The notes below the pieces were generated by a model. The model did not search any database. It saw only the letters and a list, made by a program, of their open reading frames with translations, and was not told the DNA's origin. This document shows, piece after piece, positions 1-8,871 of a stretch of 64,000 nt of DNA. A program made the position numbers and the translations under genes. Source of the stretch: Bacteroidia bacterium. Its GTDB lineage: Bacteria; Bacteroidota; Bacteroidia; Bacteroidales; GWA2-32-17. The stretch lies in NCBI GenBank assembly GCA_016218155.1, contig JACREQ010000030.1, positions 19,175 through 83,174 on the forward strand. The letters run 5' to 3'. How positions within the stretch are numbered: position 1 is the first letter of the stretch; each line of letters begins with the position of its first letter.

Positions 1-277
1 TCGAAATCATGGCAACGTCAACCATATCCTGAAGTACATCCGTCATTCCTTTACCTGCGCCACCTGCCGACACATCTATTCTAACATCAGGATTTAACTT
101 TTGAAATTCTTCTGCCCATTTCACAACCATTGGATATAAGGCAAAGGCACCACTTATGCTTATATTGCCAGATAATTTGTTTTTATCAGTTGTTTCTGTT
201 GTGTTGTTTGAACATGAAACCTGTAATGTCAAAGTTGCTGATATTAATGCTAATGAAAGGAAATGTAATGTTTTCAT
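1..277 (-). CDS. pstS: Phosphate ABC transporter substrate-binding protein, PstS-like (3' part outside window)
   Basis: The first 92 codons of a periplasmic binding protein are present and the rest lies beyond the window start. The N-terminus is a lipoprotein signal peptide ([14 protein letters not shown], then LQVSC with the lipidated Cys). It is followed by the PstS-type fold start: [15 protein letters not shown] and then the glycine-rich phosphate-binding loop [12 protein letters not shown]. In the family this protein delivers phosphate to the PstCAB permease. A well-formed Bacteroidota promoter (328-358) and an inverted repeat (302-326) lie just upstream. Family assignment is good. Phosphate specificity is inferred, because related binding proteins for other oxyanions share this start. 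Confidence 0.8.
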   Translation of the reverse strand, partial: MKTLHFLSLALISATLTLQVSCSNNTTETTDKNKLSGNISISGAFALYPMVVKWAEEFQKLNPDVRIDVSAGGAGKGMTDVLQDMVDVAMIS

Positions 278-301
278 AATTTAACATATTTATTAATATA
301 T

Positions 302-326
302 ATAGTCTATCGAAATAATAGACTAT
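302..326. repeat. Inverted repeat at the pstS transcription start
   Basis: Two perfect 9-bp arms, ATAGTCTAT (302-310) and ATAGACTAT (318-326), are separated by 7 bp. The repeat lies directly downstream of the -7 box of the minus-strand promoter, so it would cover the transcription start or the first bases of the mRNA. It could be an operator or a 5' stem; the sequence does not decide. Confidence 0.5.
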
Positions 327-327
327 G

Positions 328-358
328 CAAATGTAAATTCAATTTTATTATTTCCAAA
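328..358 (-). promoter_or_regulatory. Bacteroidota-type promoter for pstS
   Basis: Read on the minus strand there is a -33 box TTTG (358 to 355), a 19-bp spacer, and a -7 box TACATTTG (335 to 328) that fits TAnnTTTG. The start codon at 277 leaves a leader of roughly 45 bases. Confidence 0.65.
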
Positions 359-387
359 ATATTTTTGAAATAAATTATAAAAAAATA

Positions 388-2772
388 TTATTTCTGCTCT
401 TTATCAAGCACTTCAAAAATTATTGAAAGTGTTTCACCGTCTTCATCTGTGAGAGTAAGCGTATGTTTTCCTGGATTAGCAGTAATAGCAGCTTGATGTA
501 ATCCTTTTGTTTCGCATAAAAATTTATGATCAACATGCCAGAAAATTATTGAATTTGATTTTCTGTGTGCGACTTCAAAAACAGCACTTCCGGTTTTTCC
601 GTCAAGTTCTTTAGGGATATAAATCTGAGTATAGTTTTTAGGATAAATAATTTCCATTACTTTATTTGGATTAGCAAAAAGTTTTTCTTTACAATCTTCG
701 CGAAATGGTGGCAGTGTAACGTAATAATTATTTTTGCTTTTAAAATAAAACTCCATAGTAGGAGGGAGAACAAACCATGATTTATGTATCATTTGTGAAG
801 TTTCCTCACAGTCACTGTGTACCTGAAATTCTTCGGTTTTGTCGAGATGAATAAGTTTATGATAAGGACATTTTTTAAAATTGATGCCGTTTGCAGGAAT
901 AAATACTTCTTCAGTTTCATCACAAATATCTGATGCAAGAAAACCACTTTTACTGCATATTGTTGATTTAATCATATTAGAAGTTGGCTCAGAAAACCAT
1001 TCGTTATTATTAGGAAGCAAGCTGAATAAGTCGAATAAAATAGGGGCAGCAACTTTTATTCCTGTAAGCTCCGGACGTCCTTCGCCATCGGCATTTCCAA
1101 CCCAAACACCAATAGCATATTTTGGCGTAACCCCAATAGCCCATCCATCGCGAAACCCAAAACTGGTTCCGGTTTTCCATGCTACTTTTCTACCCGAAGA
1201 AAACATTTCCCAGTTACTTTCTTCCACCGGTCGGTCAACATCTAACATTGCCTGAAAAGTATACCATATTGCGGCAGCATTTATCCATGAATTATTTTCA
1301 TTCGGACTTTGTTTTTTTATGTTGTTTTCAGTGATAAATGGATCATGAAAATCGCTTTTTGTATATCTGCCTGTAAGATTATAATGGTTTAATGTTCTTG
1401 CTAATGATGCATACATACCGGTAACTTCAAAAAGCTTTGCCTCACAGCCGCCTAAAATAAGTGATAATCCATAATCATCGGCAGTTCTGTTTATTGTTTT
1501 TAAACCTGCCTTTTGTAAGACAAATATAAATCTTTGCACTCCAAATGCCTGTAGCATTTTAACAGCAGGAACATTTAATGATTTTGCCAAGGCTCTGTGT
1601 GCCGGAACAGCACCGTCATATCCTTTACTGAAATTCTTTGGCGAATAACTTCCTATCTGAATTGGAATATCAGGAACAAGAGCATTTGGTAAAATTTCCC
1701 CTGAGTTTAACATTGCAGCATAAAGCATCGGTTTTAATATACTTCCTGTGCTTCTAGGTGCATTTAAAATATCTACTTGACATCCATTCTTGTTGTCTTC
1801 AGGGTTATTGTAATTGCCTACATATGCTAATGTATTTCCTGTTTCAACTTCTAAAATTATTGCTGCCGAATTTTGAATGCCATTTCCAATCAGATTAGGT
1901 TTATATCTTTCTAAAACAAGAATTGCATCGTTCTGAAGTTTTTCTGAGATTGTTGTTTTAACAAAGTGTACATTGTTTTTTGTGTCGTGATTCGTTTCGA
2001 GTATTAATCTGGCAAGCAGATGTGGGGCTTCCTGCGGAAAATCATTTGGTTTATCAGGAATAGGTTCATCTTTTGAGAGAATACATGTTTCTCTGTCAAT
2101 AATTCCAGATTTAAATAAATTATCTAATAGTAAGTCTCTTTTAATTTTGAGTTTTTCTCTGTTTTTACCAAGGTGTACTAATGCCGGACTATTAGGTAAT
2201 ACTGCTAACATACTTGTTTCCGCCCATGAAAGCTGGTCAGGCATTCTTCCAAAATATCTCCATGAAGCCGCCTGTAAACCAACTACATTTCCTCCAAATG
2301 GTGCATTGGATGCATAAAGTTTAAGAATTTCTTCTTTAGAATAGCTTATTTCTATTGCATATGCTAAAAGCAATTCATATAATTTTTGAAAAAAAGTTCG
2401 TGGAGGATTATTTTGGGAAAGGCGTGCTACCTGCATTGTTAAAGTGCTTCCACCACTAATTATTTTTTTGTGTTTAATGTTTAAATATATAGCTCTAATA
2501 ATTGCTATTGCATCAATTCCTTTGTGAAAAAAAAATCTTTTATCTTCAAAAGTTGTAATTGCGTATGTAAATTTTTCCGGAACATTTTTTATTACCGGAA
2601 AACGCCATTGTCCATCTTCCGCAATTTTTGCTCCAAGTAGATTATCATCTTTATCGGTAATTACAAAACTAATTGGAGAGTTAAATAAATTTTTTGTAAG
2701 GCATTTAACTACAATTGCTGATATAACAATTAAAGCAAATAATATTAACAATCGAGGGTTAAAAAGTCTCAC
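388..2772 (-). CDS. pbpC: Penicillin-binding protein 1C (bifunctional peptidoglycan synthase)
   Basis: A 794-residue protein with an N-terminal membrane anchor (about residues 8-24) and a GT51 glycosyltransferase domain. The latter shows FEDKRFFFHKGID, with catalytic Glu76, and GGSTLTMQVARL. A transpeptidase domain follows, with SILK as SxxK, KSLN as SxN and KTGTSFGFRDGW as the KTG box. The C-terminal 90 residues match the BiPBP-type C-terminal domain typical of PbpC. It would polymerise and cross-link glycan strands at the cytoplasmic membrane. In many proteobacteria pbpC sits beside an alpha-2-macroglobulin gene; none is seen here. It is separated by 110 bp from the pstS-like gene and appears to be a single transcription unit. 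Length and all motifs are as expected. Confidence 0.93.
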   Translation of the reverse strand: MRLFNPRLLILFALIVISAIVVKCLTKNLFNSPISFVITDKDDNLLGAKIAEDGQWRFPVIKNVPEKFTYAITTFEDKRFFFHKGIDAIAIIRAIYLNIKHKKIISGGSTLTMQVARLSQNNPPRTFFQKLYELLLAYAIEISYSKEEILKLYASNAPFGGNVVGLQAASWRYFGRMPDQLSWAETSMLAVLPNSPALVHLGKNREKLKIKRDLLLDNLFKSGIIDRETCILSKDEPIPDKPNDFPQEAPHLLARLILETNHDTKNNVHFVKTTISEKLQNDAILVLERYKPNLIGNGIQNSAAIILEVETGNTLAYVGNYNNPEDNKNGCQVDILNAPRSTGSILKPMLYAAMLNSGEILPNALVPDIPIQIGSYSPKNFSKGYDGAVPAHRALAKSLNVPAVKMLQAFGVQRFIFVLQKAGLKTINRTADDYGLSLILGGCEAKLFEVTGMYASLARTLNHYNLTGRYTKSDFHDPFITENNIKKQSPNENNSWINAAAIWYTFQAMLDVDRPVEESNWEMFSSGRKVAWKTGTSFGFRDGWAIGVTPKYAIGVWVGNADGEGRPELTGIKVAAPILFDLFSLLPNNNEWFSEPTSNMIKSTICSKSGFLASDICDETEEVFIPANGINFKKCPYHKLIHLDKTEEFQVHSDCEETSQMIHKSWFVLPPTMEFYFKSKNNYYVTLPPFREDCKEKLFANPNKVMEIIYPKNYTQIYIPKELDGKTGSAVFEVAHRKSNSIIFWHVDHKFLCETKGLHQAAITANPGKHTLTLTDEDGETLSIIFEVLDKEQK

Positions 2773-2858
2773 AAGCTGTGTGTTTACGTAGAAATGTAAA
2801 GTTAAATAAATTTTTAAAAGGAAATAAAAATATAATAATCTGAACGATTTTATTTAGT

Positions 2859-2866
2859 TATATTTG
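2859..2866 (+). promoter_or_regulatory. -7 box of probable promoter for the MORN-repeat gene
   Basis: TATATTTG matches the TAnnTTTG consensus 26 bp upstream of the ATG at 2893. No good TTTG lies at 19 bp; the nearest similar bases are TCTG at 2839-2842. This makes it a weaker call than the other promoters in the window. Confidence 0.4.
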
Positions 2867-2892
2867 TAACAATACCTAAACTTAGCCTAATT

Positions 2893-5358
2893 ATGTTTAT
2901 GAAAAAAATAATAATAGTATTATTCGTTATTCTTCCATTTATCTGTTTTAGTCAGGATGTTACTTTGGATCAGCTTGAAGAGCGTGATAATCATACATAT
3001 TATCTGATTTCTACTGGAGAAGTTTATACAGGATTATGTGTAGGAAAGCATGCAAACGGACAAAAGAAATATGAAGGATCATTCAAGAAAGGAATACATG
3101 AAGGTAAATGGACTGAATATGATCAGGACGGACTTAGAATATTTGAAGCTTCTTACAAAGATGGTCAGTTAAATGGAACTGGTACATATTATTATCCCTA
3201 TGGTCAGATTAAAGAACAGGGAGCATATAAAAACGGACGTAAGGTAGGTAAATGGATTGAGTGGGATGCTTATGGAAAAACAAGTAAGGAAAGAAATTAC
3301 GAAACTGTTTATGAATGGTATAGTAAGGATAGAAAGAAATCGGAATCAACATTAAAGGATGGAAAAAAGCATGATAGTTTCAATGAGTATTATGAAAATA
3401 AAATGTTAAAACATCAGATAAATTATAATTCAAATATTAAAAACGGAAAAGAAATTACCTGGTACGAAAGCGGAAAAAAGGAATCAGAAAAGAATTGGGT
3501 AAATGATACTTTACAAGGTAACTGGCTCGAGTACTTTGACAACGGACAAGTAAAAATCTCAGGTAAAATGTTGTCTGGCTATAATGATGGTAAATGGACA
3601 GAATATGATGCTTCCGGAAAAGTTGTTAAAGAAACAAGTTATAAAACTACAGTAAAATTTTATCCGAATGGTGAAAAGCAGGAATTAACTACTTTAGTTA
3701 ATAACAAAAAGCATGGTGAGCTTCTTTGGTGGTATGATAATGGGCAAATGGAATTCAGGGAAACTTATAATGAAGGAATTGCTGATGGTTTATGGACAAG
3801 TTGGTATGAGAACGGAGAAAAGAGTATAGAAGGAAAAATGAAAGCCGGGAAAAAAGACGGAGTCTGGACAGAATGGTATGCAAATGCAAAAAAATCATGT
3901 GAGTCAGCTTATACTGCGGGACAACTTGATGGTAAGTATGCCACATTCTATGAATCAGGGAATAAAAAAATGGAAGTGAATTATGAAAATGGCAAAAAAG
4001 TCGGTTCGCAGCTAGAATGGTATAACAGCGGGCAGAAGTCTTTTGAAGGAATTTGTAAGGATGGTAAACTTAATGGAACAGCTACTCTTTATTATGAGAA
4101 TGGTAAAATAATGCAACAGGGAAATTATTTGAATGACAGACGTGAAGGAATTTGGAAAGCATTTGATGAAAAAGGAATGGCTTTAAAAGATATGGTGTAT
4201 AAAACCGTTATTGAAAAATATCCTAATGGAAAATTAAGTCTTGAAGGAACCTTAATGGGCGATAAACATGATGGATTATGGATATGGTATTATGAAAACG
4301 GACAAAAAAAATCGCTTGAAAGTTATGTCAACTGTAAATTAAATGGACAGAGTAAATCCTGGTATGAAGATGGACGCGAATCATTTTCTGGTAACTATGT
4401 TAATGGTAAAAAAGACGGTTTAATTCAAAGTTGGTATCAGAATCGACAAAAAATGTCAGTCGAAACATGGGTTAACGGAGTACAGAATGGTGAATATAAA
4501 GAGTGGTATGAGAATGGTAGAATTAAAACAGAAGGCAATTTTATTGATGGCTTAAAAGATGGAGTTTTCAGAACAGTATATGAAAATGGTCAGAAGATGA
4601 TGGAGATTAACTGTATCAAAGGAAAAGAAGACGGTACATATACAGAGTGGTTTCAGAATGGTCAGAAAAAAATGGAAGGTCTTTTTAAAAATGGAAACAA
4701 AGAAGGTACCTGGACTATCTGGTATGACAATCAGCAAAAAAAATCTGAGGGCAGTTATACGGTCGATAAAAAAGATGGAAAATTCTCATCATGGTTTATT
4801 GATGGTAAATTAAGGTCTGAAGAAACTTTTAAAGATGGATTACAAAGCGGTAAAGCTGTTTTTTGGTATGCAAATGGTAAAAAAGAATCTGAAGAATATT
4901 ATTCAGCTGGTTTGAAAAGTGGCTCAAGTTTGCAGTGGTATGAAAATGGAAATCGTAAATCGGATGAAGTTTATTCTGCAGGAAAATTAAACGGACCTTT
5001 TACATATTGTGACGAAAAGGGAAAAGTGAAAGCTACAGGCTCATATGCTAACGGTAAGGAAGATGGTAGATGGATAGAATATTTTGAAAGCGGTAAAAAA
5101 TCGAGTGAAGGAATGTATGCTGCTGGGGGTAAAACAGGAATTTGGGTAGAGTATTATGAATCTGGTGCAAAAGCTTGTGAAGGTGGCTATAAAACAGGTC
5201 AGAAACAAGGAATATGGACATGTTTTTATGAAAGCGGAACAAAGCAGGTTGAAGGAAAATATAACCTTAATCAGAAAGATGGTGTTTGGTTAGAATTTGA
5301 CGAAGGAGGTAATAAAACAAATCAGTTTACATATAAAAACGGAGTTGAAGTTAATTAA
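2893..5358 (+). CDS. Secreted MORN-2 repeat protein (YwqK-like), 821 aa
   Basis: A signal peptide (MKKIIIVLFVILPFICFSQ; start either the ATG at 2893 or the one at 2899) is followed by about 35 tandem repeats of roughly 22 residues of the form W(Y/F)ENGxKxxEGxYxxGKxDG. This is the MORN-2 variant found in YwqK-family proteins. Such repeats form an elongated beta-hairpin stack. The molecular role of these large Bacteroidota members is not established, although smaller ones have been linked to antitoxin or polymorphic-toxin immunity functions. There is no type IX sorting domain or membrane anchor at the C-terminus. The 3' end overlaps the convergent glycosyltransferase gene by 8 bp. Repeat family sure, function unknown. 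Confidence 0.85.
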   Translation: MFMKKIIIVLFVILPFICFSQDVTLDQLEERDNHTYYLISTGEVYTGLCVGKHANGQKKYEGSFKKGIHEGKWTEYDQDGLRIFEASYKDGQLNGTGTYYYPYGQIKEQGAYKNGRKVGKWIEWDAYGKTSKERNYETVYEWYSKDRKKSESTLKDGKKHDSFNEYYENKMLKHQINYNSNIKNGKEITWYESGKKESEKNWVNDTLQGNWLEYFDNGQVKISGKMLSGYNDGKWTEYDASGKVVKETSYKTTVKFYPNGEKQELTTLVNNKKHGELLWWYDNGQMEFRETYNEGIADGLWTSWYENGEKSIEGKMKAGKKDGVWTEWYANAKKSCESAYTAGQLDGKYATFYESGNKKMEVNYENGKKVGSQLEWYNSGQKSFEGICKDGKLNGTATLYYENGKIMQQGNYLNDRREGIWKAFDEKGMALKDMVYKTVIEKYPNGKLSLEGTLMGDKHDGLWIWYYENGQKKSLESYVNCKLNGQSKSWYEDGRESFSGNYVNGKKDGLIQSWYQNRQKMSVETWVNGVQNGEYKEWYENGRIKTEGNFIDGLKDGVFRTVYENGQKMMEINCIKGKEDGTYTEWFQNGQKKMEGLFKNGNKEGTWTIWYDNQQKKSEGSYTVDKKDGKFSSWFIDGKLRSEETFKDGLQSGKAVFWYANGKKESEEYYSAGLKSGSSLQWYENGNRKSDEVYSAGKLNGPFTYCDEKGKVKATGSYANGKEDGRWIEYFESGKKSSEGMYAAGGKTGIWVEYYESGAKACEGGYKTGQKQGIWTCFYESGTKQVEGKYNLNQKDGVWLEFDEGGNKTNQFTYKNGVEVN

Positions 5359-6190
5359 ACTTTCTTTTAATAAAATAAGGTAATTGCCTTAAACCTGCAA
5401 TTAAATATAATAAATTAAATCTGTAACAAATTTTACAGAATAAACTAATTTTAGAAAAAGGAATATTGTTTTTCTGTAAAAGCAGATGAATGGTAGAATC
5501 TTCAATAAAATAATCCTTTCTAATTTTATTCCTTTTCCATTCTTCATTAACCCAATGTATAACATGCCATTTAGATGGAATCTGAAAATCTTTTTTCAGA
5601 AGCTTTATTATCAATTTCCAGCTATCTTGATTAGATAATTCAATAATATAAATTTCAAGATTATAGTTTTTTACTTCATCCACAAGAATTTGAATAGGTC
5701 TATTCCAGTCTGTATTTTCTTCATTTATTTCTGCAATGGCTCTTTTATAACACTGTGCCATTAATTCTGAATGTTTTGGGCATTTCATTAAGATTCCAAC
5801 AAGTTTTAAATCAAGATGAGTTCTGAAAACGTATTCCTGTTCGAAATTTAATGGTTTTATGCAGGTAATATCCATATCTGTCCACCAACCACCATACTCG
5901 TATAAAAGTTTATATCTGAATATGTCAGAAAATCCTCCCAAGCTTCCCTTTCCATGTCCGTATTGGTTTTTATTCTTATATCTGAAAATTTTATTTTCTG
6001 GTATTATGGTGTTTGCATCTTTGCAAACTACATTCTCTGGTAATATATTGTTTAGTGGTTGATATAACCATAAATGAAATGTATGTCCATTTTTAATAAA
6101 AGATTTTATGCATAGAATTTCCAGTAATGATAGCTCTTTGCCAATCCACAATCCATTAATGATAATATTTTCTGGGGTAATTTTGGACAT
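5351..6190 (-). CDS. GT32-type glycosyltransferase with DXD motif
   Basis: A 279-residue cytosolic protein. FSDIFRYKLLYEYGGWW followed by TDMD (DXD at residues 105-107) is the hallmark of the Gly_transf_sug / capsular polysaccharide glycosyltransferase group. That group transfers a hexose from a nucleotide sugar with a divalent metal held by DXD. No signal peptide or membrane helix is visible. It is the last gene of the long minus-strand island; only 3 bp separate it from the upstream glycosyltransferase-like gene, and it runs 8 bp into the convergent MORN gene. Donor and acceptor sugars cannot be read from the sequence. Confidence 0.82.
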   Translation of the reverse strand: MSKITPENIIINGLWIGKELSLLEILCIKSFIKNGHTFHLWLYQPLNNILPENVVCKDANTIIPENKIFRYKNKNQYGHGKGSLGGFSDIFRYKLLYEYGGWWTDMDITCIKPLNFEQEYVFRTHLDLKLVGILMKCPKHSELMAQCYKRAIAEINEENTDWNRPIQILVDEVKNYNLEIYIIELSNQDSWKLIIKLLKKDFQIPSKWHVIHWVNEEWKRNKIRKDYFIEDSTIHLLLQKNNIPFSKISLFCKICYRFNLLYLIAGLRQLPYFIKRKFN

Positions 6191-6193
6191 TTA

Positions 6194-7372
6194 TTAATTA
6201 TAAATTTTTTCGATACTATCCCACAAATTCCAACCTTTAGTTCCAAATTCATGATAAACATGAATAAAGTTTGGATTTAGTAATTTGTTATTTTGTGTAA
6301 TTACTATATTGTTTTGTTTAATTTCTGCTTTAATATTAAATTTATAGTAATCTGCAATAAAGTTGAATTCATGTGGTAATGTGGGGTGATTTTGTAAATT
6401 ATATTTCCATACTGTAGCTATTAAAGTGCCTTGATCACGAATTTTCCATACATTGTTTTCAAATATTTTTAAAGTCATTTGATGCCATGTTTCCAAAAAA
6501 TCATATGAGTCATCATTAAATAAAAATACCCCGCCATTCCAATGTTGCCATTTGTTATCAGTAATTTTAATGTTAAAATTATTTTTTATTTCACTAATTA
6601 GATGATTGCATGTGCTTTTAGCTAAATATGTATTGTCAGATTTTTTCCATTTAAGTTTCAATAAGTTTAGTTTGTAAATTGTTTTTTCTTTTATTTGCTT
6701 TCTGTAAAAAAACAAAAATGGAAAAACTTCATTATTAATAAAAAATCCTTTTTTCTTTTTATCTAAAACAATATTATTTTTAATAATAAATTTAAATCCA
6801 AATAAACTTAACAACATTTTAAATATTGAAACAATATTTTTTAATGGATTATTCTTGATATTTTCTAGTATTCCATATAATTCTCTGGTATTTGGATTGT
6901 GAAAATCAGGAGGATAATTACTGCAATTTATAGCATTAGAAATGGCTTTCTCAAATGTGTCTTTTTCTGTAATATATTTGTATAAACAATTGCAATTTAT
7001 AGCATAGGGGCTGAATTGATCTATTTTACAATGATCTGAGGCAAATGAAATGGGGGAATGGTAGTAATTAAATATGTTGTTACAGTTTTTATTTACTGAA
7101 ATAACATCACTATCTAAATAACAATAAAGTATACCTTTAGGTAAAATCCGGTGAAGAGAAGTTTTTAACCAAATGCTTGCCTGATGATTATTGTAATCAA
7201 CTGGAACTTTTATATCTATAATGTTATTATGTTTTATTGGACTTTCATTACGAGAAGAATCAGTAACTACAATTATTTCATAATTTGAAAAATGTTTCAA
7301 ATATGATATCGAGAAATCAAGAGTATTAATATGTTTTTCTGCCCCACAAACAACAAATACGTAGCTGTACAT
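6194..7372 (-). CDS. Glycosyltransferase-like protein (nucleotide-diphospho-sugar transferase fold)
   Basis: A 392-residue protein that starts with a Rossmann-like strand (SYVFVVCGAEKH) and carries LYCYLDSDVISV, where DSD around residue 89 looks like the metal-binding DXD of GT-A enzymes. A second acidic patch, WHQMTLKIFENN..RDQGTL, resembles the late acceptor region of such enzymes. The middle holds a long Lys/Asn-rich insertion. It is tightly spaced with the genes on both sides (3 and 5 bp), which indicates one transcript and a role in the same glycan. The match is to the fold and not to a named family; a non-catalytic role is possible. Confidence 0.6.
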   Translation of the reverse strand: MYSYVFVVCGAEKHINTLDFSISYLKHFSNYEIIVVTDSSRNESPIKHNNIIDIKVPVDYNNHQASIWLKTSLHRILPKGILYCYLDSDVISVNKNCNNIFNYYHSPISFASDHCKIDQFSPYAINCNCLYKYITEKDTFEKAISNAINCSNYPPDFHNPNTRELYGILENIKNNPLKNIVSIFKMLLSLFGFKFIIKNNIVLDKKKKGFFINNEVFPFLFFYRKQIKEKTIYKLNLLKLKWKKSDNTYLAKSTCNHLISEIKNNFNIKITDNKWQHWNGGVFLFNDDSYDFLETWHQMTLKIFENNVWKIRDQGTLIATVWKYNLQNHPTLPHEFNFIADYYKFNIKAEIKQNNIVITQNNKLLNPNFIHVYHEFGTKGWNLWDSIEKIYN

Positions 7373-7377
7373 ATTAT

Positions 7378-8871
7378 TTATTCTTCTTTGTTAATAAATA
7401 GCAATATATATAATAATTCTTCTTCTGAAGCATTTTTAAAATCATCAAATAAAATTTGATTAGGAATATTATTAATTATAAAAAATAATTTATTATAATT
7501 ATAATTGTCTTGAAGTCTATTAAAAGATTTTTCAATTTTATTAATAATCTTATTAATATCTGTTGTATTTGCATTATTTGTACATTTATAATAATCCTTC
7601 AAAATATTAATAAAATTTTCTTTAGAAAGAGGTTTATTATTATTTAAACATGGAATATTTGAATCTAGTTTTTCATTGAGAATACAAACTCTTGAATTTT
7701 CATAAAAAAAATATTGTTTGTATAAAGCTTTAACAACAGAAATAGAGTCGGATATATTTTTATTTGTAATTTTTAGTTTTGTAGTATTTACACCTTTAAT
7801 ACGTATAATGTTATTTGTTTTTAGTTCTGTAATAACTGGGTTAATAAAATAATATATTTCAAGCGGTTCTTTTGATTCAATAATATTAAAATTAGTTATA
7901 AAGTATTCTAAATTAGATAAAAGGTTATTTAATTCTGCACTATTTATTATATATTCTTTTTTGTTAATCAAGACTTTTCCTTTTCCTATTATTCCTGCTA
8001 ACACTAGATTGTTATTTAAATTTCCAGTCCAATTTGAAGGGATACTAATTTTGCAAAATGCTTTATATGGAAGTTGTCTTATATTAGTTGAACTAGAGTT
8101 GTAATTTATTGGAAAATCTAAAGTTGAATAAGGAGGAAGTTCTATTGAGAAATTCGAAACTGCATCAGGTATTGTTTCTTTATAAATTAAATTGTTATCA
8201 TTTTTTGATATATATAGTTTTGCTAAATCATTTGTATATCTTAAAAAATAGTATAAATTATTTTTTTGAATTTTTAAAGGATTAGTTATTAGTCTAGGGT
8301 TATTTGATAATTCTTCCACATCTGCTATATCATTATTCTCGTTTAAATAATAAACTTTATATGCAGGATCTAACATATGCCATTTGCCATTGTAAAATAC
8401 TTCTGGAACAACATGACCATTTAAACCCCAGATTCTGGATTTATAACCTAATTTTTCCCACAGATTGGCTAAAACTAATGCTTGTTTTCCACATAAACCA
8501 AAGCCAATTGAGTTTAGATATATTATTGGTGATGAAATCCAATTATTATTGGTTAATGAAATATTAGAGTATGTATTGTTACAAACATATTTCCATGCAT
8601 AGTAATATAAGCTATCTGTACTCTTTCCAGATAAATATCTGATTTCATTTAACATTTCACCTGTATCTGCCCACAATTTATTGTTAATATTGAATGAAAA
8701 GACTGAATTAGAATTTGTTGGGTTGTATATTGAGATGCAATTAGATGATGGATCTTTTATGTTTATATTTTTAACAAATGTATTAACTGGAGAGTCGAGT
8801 TGAGAGTATAGTTTACCAATGTTTAATAATAAACAGATTAAAATAAAATATTTTAATTTTAAGTATGTCAT
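7378..8871 (-). CDS. Secreted transglutaminase-like (papain-fold) protein
   Basis: A 497-residue protein with a signal peptide (MTYLKLKYFILICLLLNIG, ending near LYSQ). A transglutaminase-like core follows: Cys127 in GFGLCGKQALVLANLWEKLG, His153 in GLNGHVVPEVFY and Asp168 in WHMLDPAYKVYY, with spacing typical of the Cys-His-Asp triad. The remaining 300 residues resemble no family I can name. Transglutaminase-core proteins act as amide hydrolases or transferases, and this one would work in the periplasm or at the cell surface. It overlaps the sulfotransferase stop by one base, so the two are co-translated. A role in attaching, trimming or cross-linking the island product is inferred only from position. 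Confidence 0.72.
   Translation of the reverse strand: MTYLKLKYFILICLLLNIGKLYSQLDSPVNTFVKNINIKDPSSNCISIYNPTNSNSVFSFNINNKLWADTGEMLNEIRYLSGKSTDSLYYYAWKYVCNNTYSNISLTNNNWISSPIIYLNSIGFGLCGKQALVLANLWEKLGYKSRIWGLNGHVVPEVFYNGKWHMLDPAYKVYYLNENNDIADVEELSNNPRLITNPLKIQKNNLYYFLRYTNDLAKLYISKNDNNLIYKETIPDAVSNFSIELPPYSTLDFPINYNSSSTNIRQLPYKAFCKISIPSNWTGNLNNNLVLAGIIGKGKVLINKKEYIINSAELNNLLSNLEYFITNFNIIESKEPLEIYYFINPVITELKTNNIIRIKGVNTTKLKITNKNISDSISVVKALYKQYFFYENSRVCILNEKLDSNIPCLNNNKPLSKENFINILKDYYKCTNNANTTDINKIINKIEKSFNRLQDNYNYNKLFFIINNIPNQILFDDFKNASEEELLYILLFINKEE

Noticed and set aside
881..1255. 124-codon plus-strand frame inside pbpC
   Set aside because: It lies antisense to the conserved transpeptidase domain; the reading frame is open only as a shadow of the real gene.
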